A stretch of 10,335 nt of DNA from Oscillospiraceae bacterium (GTDB lineage: Bacteria > Bacillota > Clostridia > Oscillospirales > Acutalibacteraceae): contig CACYHJ010000089.1 in NCBI GenBank assembly GCA_902774165.1, forward strand, positions 1 through 10,335, read 5' to 3'. The translations under genes were made by a program, and so were the position numbers. The notes under the pieces are model-generated. The model was not told the origin of the DNA. It saw nothing but the letters and a program-made list of their open reading frames with translations, and did not search any database. Of this stretch, positions 6,860-10,335 are shown piece after piece (position 1 is the first letter of the stretch; every line of letters begins with the position of its first letter).

Positions 6860-6890
6860 AATTCATAAATATACAGGCTGTACGTATTTC

Positions 6891-8525
6891 TTACAGAGCG
6901 GCCTTGAGGTTTTCAAGCTGCTCTCTGAGAACGGGCGGGAGCTTGTCGCCGAACTGGGCGTAATACTCCTCAATGCCGGCGGCCTCTTCCTTCCAGAGCT
7001 CGGGCTCCACCTCAAGGATGGAAGCAAGGGTCTCTCTGGATACCTCATCCTCGATGCCTTCGAGATTGATATCCTCCGCATAGGGAACGTAGCCGATGGG
7101 AGTCTCTTTCGCGTCGATCTCGCCTTCGCAGCGTTTGAGGATCCACTCCAGGACGCGCAGGTTGTCGCCGAAGCCGGGCCACAGGAATTTTCCGTCGTCG
7201 CTCTTGCGGAACCAGTTGACGTTGAAGATCTTCGGAGCCTTGTCGGGATCGAGGGTCTTGCCGATGTCAATCCAGTGCTGCCAGTAGTCGCCCATATTGT
7301 AGCCGCAGAAGGGCAGCATCGCCATGGGATCGCGGCGCAGCTCGCCGACCTTACCGACTGCCGCTGCGGTCTTCTCGGACGCCATAATGGAGCCGACAAA
7401 TACACCGTTGTCCCAATCTTTCGACTGATAGACCAGCGGAGCGAGCTTCGCGCGTCTGCCGCCGAATACAAATGCGGAAATCGGCACACCGTTCGGGTTC
7501 TCGAACTCGCTGCTCAGGCACGGGCAATTGACTGCGGGAGCGGTGAAACGGCTGTTGGGATTCGCGCCGACCTCAGTCGAGGTCTTGCCGTTCCAGTCGT
7601 TGCCGAGCCAGTCAAGGCCGTTCTCGGGCGGGTTCTTATCAAGGCCTTCCCACCACACGGTCATATTGTCTTTATTAAGCGCAACATTGGTGAAGATCGC
7701 GCCTCTCTTCGTGGAGGCGAGCGCGTTGGGGTTGGATTTGTCGTTGGTTCCGGGCGCGACACCGAAGAAACCGTTTTCGGGGTTGATGGCGTAAAGCCTG
7801 CCGTCGGGGCCCTTGCGGATCCATGCGATATCGTCGCCGACCGTCCAGACCTTATAGCCTTTCTTGCGATAATACTCAGGCGGGATCAGCATAGCCAGAT
7901 TGGTCTTGCCGCAGGCGGACGGGAACGCGGCACAGATGTATTTGACGTCGCCGTTGGGGAATTCAACGCCGAGAATCAGCATATGCTCTGCCTGCCAGCC
8001 CTCTTTCCATCCCTGATAGGATGCGATACGGAGCGCGAAGCATTTTTTGCCCAGAAGCACGTTTCCGCCGTAACCGGAGTTGACGGAGATAATGGTATTG
8101 TCCTGCGGGAACTGAACGATCCAGCGGTTCTCTGCGTCGATCTTGCACTTTGCGTGGAGACCGCGTACCCAATCGTCGCTGTCGCCCAGACAATCGAGCA
8201 CCGCCTGACCGACACGGGTCATGATGCACATATTCAGCACGACGTAAATGGAGTCGGTGACTTCGATACCGATCTTGGAGAAAGGCGAGCCGACAGGACC
8301 CATCGAATAAGGCAGCACATACATTGTTCTGCCCTTGTAGCTGTCGCGGGCGATATCGTAGAGCATCTTATAGCACTCGTCGGGATCCATCCAGTGGTTG
8401 GTGGGGCCGGCTTCTTCTTTGGTAGGCGTACAGATAAGTGTTCTCGCTTCAACGCGGGCAACGTCATTTGCCTTGGTTCTGTGCAGATAGCAATCCGGCA
8501 GAAGTTCGGGGTTGAGCTTTGTCAT
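6891..8525 (-). CDS. pckA: GTP-type phosphoenolpyruvate carboxykinase, main frame, 5' end damaged
   Basis: This enzyme interconverts oxaloacetate plus GTP with PEP plus CO2 and GDP. In anaerobes it often runs toward CO2 fixation, but direction cannot be read here. The frame gives 544 residues from an internal ATG, against about 590-600 for the family. It starts at MTKLNPELLP, which aligns with roughly residue 50 of relatives. All catalytic landmarks remain: R24 (VARVE), YGGN (152-155), K160/K161 and H181 (metal and substrate ligands), the P-loop FPSACGKTN (201-209) with reactive C205, TVGDDIAW (228-235) and FGGRR (354-358). The ATG at 8525 has no well-placed ribosome binding site. The true start is evidently at 8619, but the frame is broken between. 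The core is intact; whether functional enzyme is made depends on whether the break is real or a sequence error. Confidence 0.93.
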   Translation of the reverse strand: MTKLNPELLPDCYLHRTKANDVARVEARTLICTPTKEEAGPTNHWMDPDECYKMLYDIARDSYKGRTMYVLPYSMGPVGSPFSKIGIEVTDSIYVVLNMCIMTRVGQAVLDCLGDSDDWVRGLHAKCKIDAENRWIVQFPQDNTIISVNSGYGGNVLLGKKCFALRIASYQGWKEGWQAEHMLILGVEFPNGDVKYICAAFPSACGKTNLAMLIPPEYYRKKGYKVWTVGDDIAWIRKGPDGRLYAINPENGFFGVAPGTNDKSNPNALASTKRGAIFTNVALNKDNMTVWWEGLDKNPPENGLDWLGNDWNGKTSTEVGANPNSRFTAPAVNCPCLSSEFENPNGVPISAFVFGGRRAKLAPLVYQSKDWDNGVFVGSIMASEKTAAAVGKVGELRRDPMAMLPFCGYNMGDYWQHWIDIGKTLDPDKAPKIFNVNWFRKSDDGKFLWPGFGDNLRVLEWILKRCEGEIDAKETPIGYVPYAEDINLEGIEDEVSRETLASILEVEPELWKEEAAGIEEYYAQFGDKLPPVLREQLENLKAAL

Positions 8526-8619
8526 CTCGCCCGTCGATGCGGGCGGGTTTCACCAGTTCGATCTGCTTGTCAAGCCATGCAAGGATCGATTTGTTGGCGG
8601 TAAGAGCCTTGTTTTCCAT
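8464..8619 (-). pseudogene. pckA: Displaced N-terminal fragment of pckA (frameshifted)
   Basis: ATG 8619 has an ideal AAGGAG 9 nt upstream and encodes MENKALTANKSILAWLDKQ and on to PARI, the normal start of a clostridial GTP-PEPCK. After codon 28 (8536-8538) the expected stretch, about 20 residues containing a W-I-D-G-S-type segment, is missing. The frame then runs through pckA out of phase and stops at 8464-8466 after 51 codons. The proper frame (GEMTKLNPE) resumes at 8531. Loss of roughly 56 bases would explain both the gap and the shift; that number is inferred from the family, not measured. Confidence 0.8.
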
Positions 8620-8651
8620 TTGTTACAACTCCTTTAAAACAGTAAAATACC

Positions 8652-8672
8652 GAATAACGAAAAAAGTTATTC
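8652..8672 (-). repeat. Inverted repeat in the pckA leader
   Basis: GAATAAC (8652-8658) and GTTATTC (8666-8672) are exact inverted repeats around a 7-nt A/T loop. They lie about 12-32 nt downstream of the predicted pckA transcription start. This is a plausible repressor operator or weak leader hairpin; the binding protein is unknown. Confidence 0.4.
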
Positions 8673-8690
8673 AAATTATTTTCCGATAAA

Positions 8691-8719
8691 ATTATACTAA
8701 TATATTGTCAAAATGTCAA
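8691..8719 (-). promoter_or_regulatory. Consensus sigma-A promoter of pckA
   Basis: On the minus strand TTGACA (8714-8719) is followed after exactly 17 bp by TATAAT (8691-8696). The -35 box contains the TGA stop codon of tsaD (8716-8718), so the promoter begins where the preceding gene ends. Transcription would start near 8684, giving a leader of about 65 nt. Perfect hexamers and spacing suggest a strong promoter, which would fit a highly expressed carboxykinase. Confidence 0.8.
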
Positions 8720-9726
8720 CACCCGTCTATGCCTAAAGTAGCGACGGCATTTAACGATAAATTGGCTATATTGCCCGCTCGCAGCTCGTAATACCCCTGA
8801 GAGGCGATCATCGCCGCGTTATCACCGCAGAGATTGAGCGCCGGAAGATAGAGCCGGATCCCCTTCTGCGCGCACCTGCGCTTCAATTCCCGGCGCAGGA
8901 CGGTGTTCGCGGAAACGCCGCCGGCGACGACAAGCTGATCCGTTCCTTCGAGCTCGCAGGCTTTCATGGTGTTGTCGATCAGAAAATCCGTCACAGCCTT
9001 GATATAGGACGCGCCGACGTCCGGCACGGAAATCTGCTCTCCTTTTTGCTGTGCGGCATGCAGAAGATTGATGACAGAGGTCTTCAACCCGGAGAAGCTG
9101 AAGTCAAGCGGAGCGCCGTCCACGCGGGGACGCGGGAAATGATACGCCGTCGGATCTCCTTCTTTTGCGGCGATATCGAGATTCGCGCCGCCGGGATAGT
9201 CAAGGCCCATCGCCCTTGCGGCCTTATCCAGCGCCTCTCCCGCGGCGTCGTCCCGGGTCCGCCCGATTATTTTAAACGAAGTATAATCGTTTACTTGCAC
9301 AATATGACTGTGTCCGCCGGAGACGACAAGGGCAAGGAACGGCGGCTCAAGCTCCGGAGAGGATATATAATTCGCGGCGATATGCCCCCGCAGGTGATGG
9401 ACCGGAATCAACGGCAGCCCGGAGGCAAAGGACAGCCCCTTCGCAAAATTCACGCCGACCAAAAGAGAGCCGATCAGTCCCGGCGCAAAGGTAACGGCGA
9501 TCCCGTCCAGATCGTCATAATCAACCGAGGCTTTGCGCATCGCAGACCGCGTCACCTCGGCAATACATTCCGCATGCCGGCGGGAAGCGATCTCCGGAAC
9601 AACGCCGCCGTATTTCACGTGTTCATGAATCTGAGAGGACACGACGGAGGAAATCAGCACCCTGCCATCCTCAACAACCGCCGCGGCGGTATCGTCGCAG
9701 GAGCTTTCAATTCCGAGAATTTTCAA
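8716..9726 (-). CDS. tsaD: tRNA N6-adenosine threonylcarbamoyltransferase (TsaD)
   Basis: TsaD transfers threonylcarbamoyl from its adenylate to A37 of ANN-decoding tRNAs, acting with TsaB and TsaE. The 336-residue product is full length and carries the ASKHA/Kae1 signatures: GIESSCDDTAAAVV (5-18), the metal-binding HHLRGH (H111 and H115), VSGGHS (135-140), GEALDKAARAMGLDYPGG (163-180), SFSGLKT (210-216), GGVSANTVLR (269-278) and GDNAAMIA (301-308, with metal ligand D302). The start is TTG: an in-frame TAG lies one codon further upstream, and the sequence MKILGIE matches the family N-terminus. GGTGA 6 nt upstream serves as a weak ribosome binding site. It lies 18 bases after rimI, the usual pairing. 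No hairpin terminator is seen before the pckA promoter. Confidence 0.96.
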   Translation of the reverse strand: MKILGIESSCDDTAAAVVEDGRVLISSVVSSQIHEHVKYGGVVPEIASRRHAECIAEVTRSAMRKASVDYDDLDGIAVTFAPGLIGSLLVGVNFAKGLSFASGLPLIPVHHLRGHIAANYISSPELEPPFLALVVSGGHSHIVQVNDYTSFKIIGRTRDDAAGEALDKAARAMGLDYPGGANLDIAAKEGDPTAYHFPRPRVDGAPLDFSFSGLKTSVINLLHAAQQKGEQISVPDVGASYIKAVTDFLIDNTMKACELEGTDQLVVAGGVSANTVLRRELKRRCAQKGIRLYLPALNLCGDNAAMIASQGYYELRAGNIANLSLNAVATLGIDGC

Positions 9727-9744
9727 GTTCTATCACCAGGTTTC

Positions 9745-10188
9745 TTACCATTTGAGTCTTTTGGTCATAACGATTGCGTCTTCGGTCGGCTGCGAGTAGA
9801 ACGACGGACGCCTGCCGACCTCCCGGAACCCGCAGCGCTCGTATAATCTTCTGCCGCTCAGATTGCTCTTGCGCACCTCAAGCGAGATAAACTCCGCTTC
9901 TTCCGCGATACAGACCGAGATCAGGCGGTTCAGCAGCACCGTGCCGATTCCCATGCCGGACCGCGAGGGCAGAACCGCTACGTCCCCGAGATAAACCTCG
10001 CCCGCGTTATTGTTCGCGCCCACATAACCGACGGTTTCGCCTTTGGAATCCACCGCGGCAAAGAATCTCGCGCCGGGCACGGTCAGTTCGTCGATCAGCA
10101 TCTGCTCCGTCCAGGGCTTTTTGAAACAGGCGCGTTCAATCTCCGCAATCCGCGGAATATGTTCCATCCGCATCGGCACGGCGCGCAC
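9745..10188 (-). CDS. rimI: RimI-type GNAT N-acetyltransferase
   Basis: RimI acetylates the N-terminal alanine of ribosomal protein S18 in E. coli; related clostridial proteins next to tsaD may have wider targets. The 147-residue domain shows the GNAT fold: the opening EHIPRIAEIERACF, strand GEVYLGDVAVLP (63-74), the acetyl-CoA loop RSGMGIGT (76-83), ISLEVRKSN (101-109) with E104, and RRLYERCGF (113-121) with Y116. E104 and Y116 match catalytic E103 and Y115 of E. coli RimI. The start is uncertain. GTG 10188 and ATGs at 10173 and 10167 are possible, none with a strong ribosome binding site. The frame continues upstream without a stop to the window edge, so the domain may be the C-terminal part of a larger protein. 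It is followed 18 bases later by tsaD. Confidence 0.88.
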   Translation of the reverse strand: MRAVPMRMEHIPRIAEIERACFKKPWTEQMLIDELTVPGARFFAAVDSKGETVGYVGANNNAGEVYLGDVAVLPSRSGMGIGTVLLNRLISVCIAEEAEFISLEVRKSNLSGRRLYERCGFREVGRRPSFYSQPTEDAIVMTKRLKW

Positions 10189-10335
10189 CTCTACCCTGCG
10201 CAGATACAGGTCGGAAAGGCAGTTTTCTATTTCATACGCAAGGCGGTCGTAGGTTTTGTCGCTTCCGAACCCGGGTTCGGAAACGCCGCCCCGCAGGCAG
10301 AACAGCTTGGAGGATTCGGCGGCATAGGTCAGCGA
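10189..10335 (-). CDS. Open frame upstream of and in phase with rimI, cut by window edge
   Basis: Forty-nine codons precede the rimI GTG in the same frame with no stop and no ATG, GTG or TTG codon. They read from SLTYAAESSKLFCLRGG through SDKTYDRLAYEIENCL to SDLYLRRVE. Third positions are mostly G or C, as in neighbouring genes, so this is probably translated. Because rimI often follows tsaB and TsaB-RimI fusions exist, the natural guess is a TsaB C-terminus; apart from the YLR triplet, I do not recognise TsaB here. It could be an unusual N-terminal domain on RimI. Confidence 0.5.

Noticed and set aside
6862..6882. ARG-box-like sequence (TGTATATTTATGAA) between pckA and the cyclophilin gene
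   Set aside because: It is a single AT-rich partial match with no second box at 21 bp and no promoter nearby, so chance is the simplest reading.
7275..8603. 442-codon open frame on the plus strand opposite pckA
   Set aside because: It is a long antisense shadow produced by the high-GC third positions of pckA. The product shows no family features and the minus strand encodes clear PEPCK motifs.
1..10335. Mobile element, CRISPR, toxin-antitoxin, defence system or RNA gene
   Set aside because: No transposase, integrase, regular spaced repeats, tRNA-like fold or defence domain is visible. All full frames belong to arginine synthesis, carbon metabolism, folding, a glycosidase or tRNA modification.
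10235..10335. Possible zinc-ribbon-like CSACGAAFP in another minus-strand frame near the edge
   Set aside because: That frame has a TGA at the edge and a TAG soon after, and it overlaps the better-supported frame in phase with rimI.

Overview
This 10.3 kb window looks like the chromosome of an anaerobic Firmicute (class Clostridia, possibly an uncultured gut or rumen Oscillospiraceae/Ruminococcaceae-type lineage). The signs are a cyclic arginine operon in the order argC-argJ-argB-argD, a GTP-type PEP carboxykinase, strong AGGAGG-type ribosome binding sites, a secreted GH43 plant-polysaccharide hydrolase, and moderate GC with AT-rich intergenic gaps. Taxonomy is inferred from gene content only. 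Every supported gene is on the minus strand, so transcription runs from high to low coordinates. No gap without a gene exceeds about 135 bases.

Right block (8716-10335), translation and t6A tRNA modification: a RimI-type GNAT acetyltransferase whose frame stays open to the window edge, then tsaD with a TTG start. Middle block (6062-8715), carbon metabolism and protein folding: pckA with a consensus promoter, then a lipoprotein cyclophilin (peptidyl-prolyl isomerase) ending in a hairpin terminator. The pckA 5' end is damaged. The expected start with its ribosome binding site is at 8619, but the first 28 codons are out of frame with the rest, and about 20 family-typical residues are missing at 8529-8537.

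Left block (1-5998), the arginine operon: a TTGACA/TATAAT promoter with two ARG-box-like operators 21 bp apart drives argC (type 2), argJ, a secreted GH43 glycosidase, argB (probably arginine-sensitive) and argD. ArgC, ArgJ, ArgB and ArgD together make ornithine from glutamate with acetyl recycling by ArgJ. The GH43 gene between argJ and argB has no obvious link to the pathway.

The most striking point is the last gene of the operon. Its first ~208 residues are ArgD, but its last ~75 residues are the C-terminus of phosphate acetyltransferase (Pta), joined in frame near position 265-270. Neither enzyme keeps a full active site. This is either a real deletion/recombination or a chimeric join in the assembly. 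With the pckA lesion, it makes sequence integrity the first thing to check. I do not see a defence system, mobile element, CRISPR array or RNA gene, and I do not claim a new system beyond these oddities.
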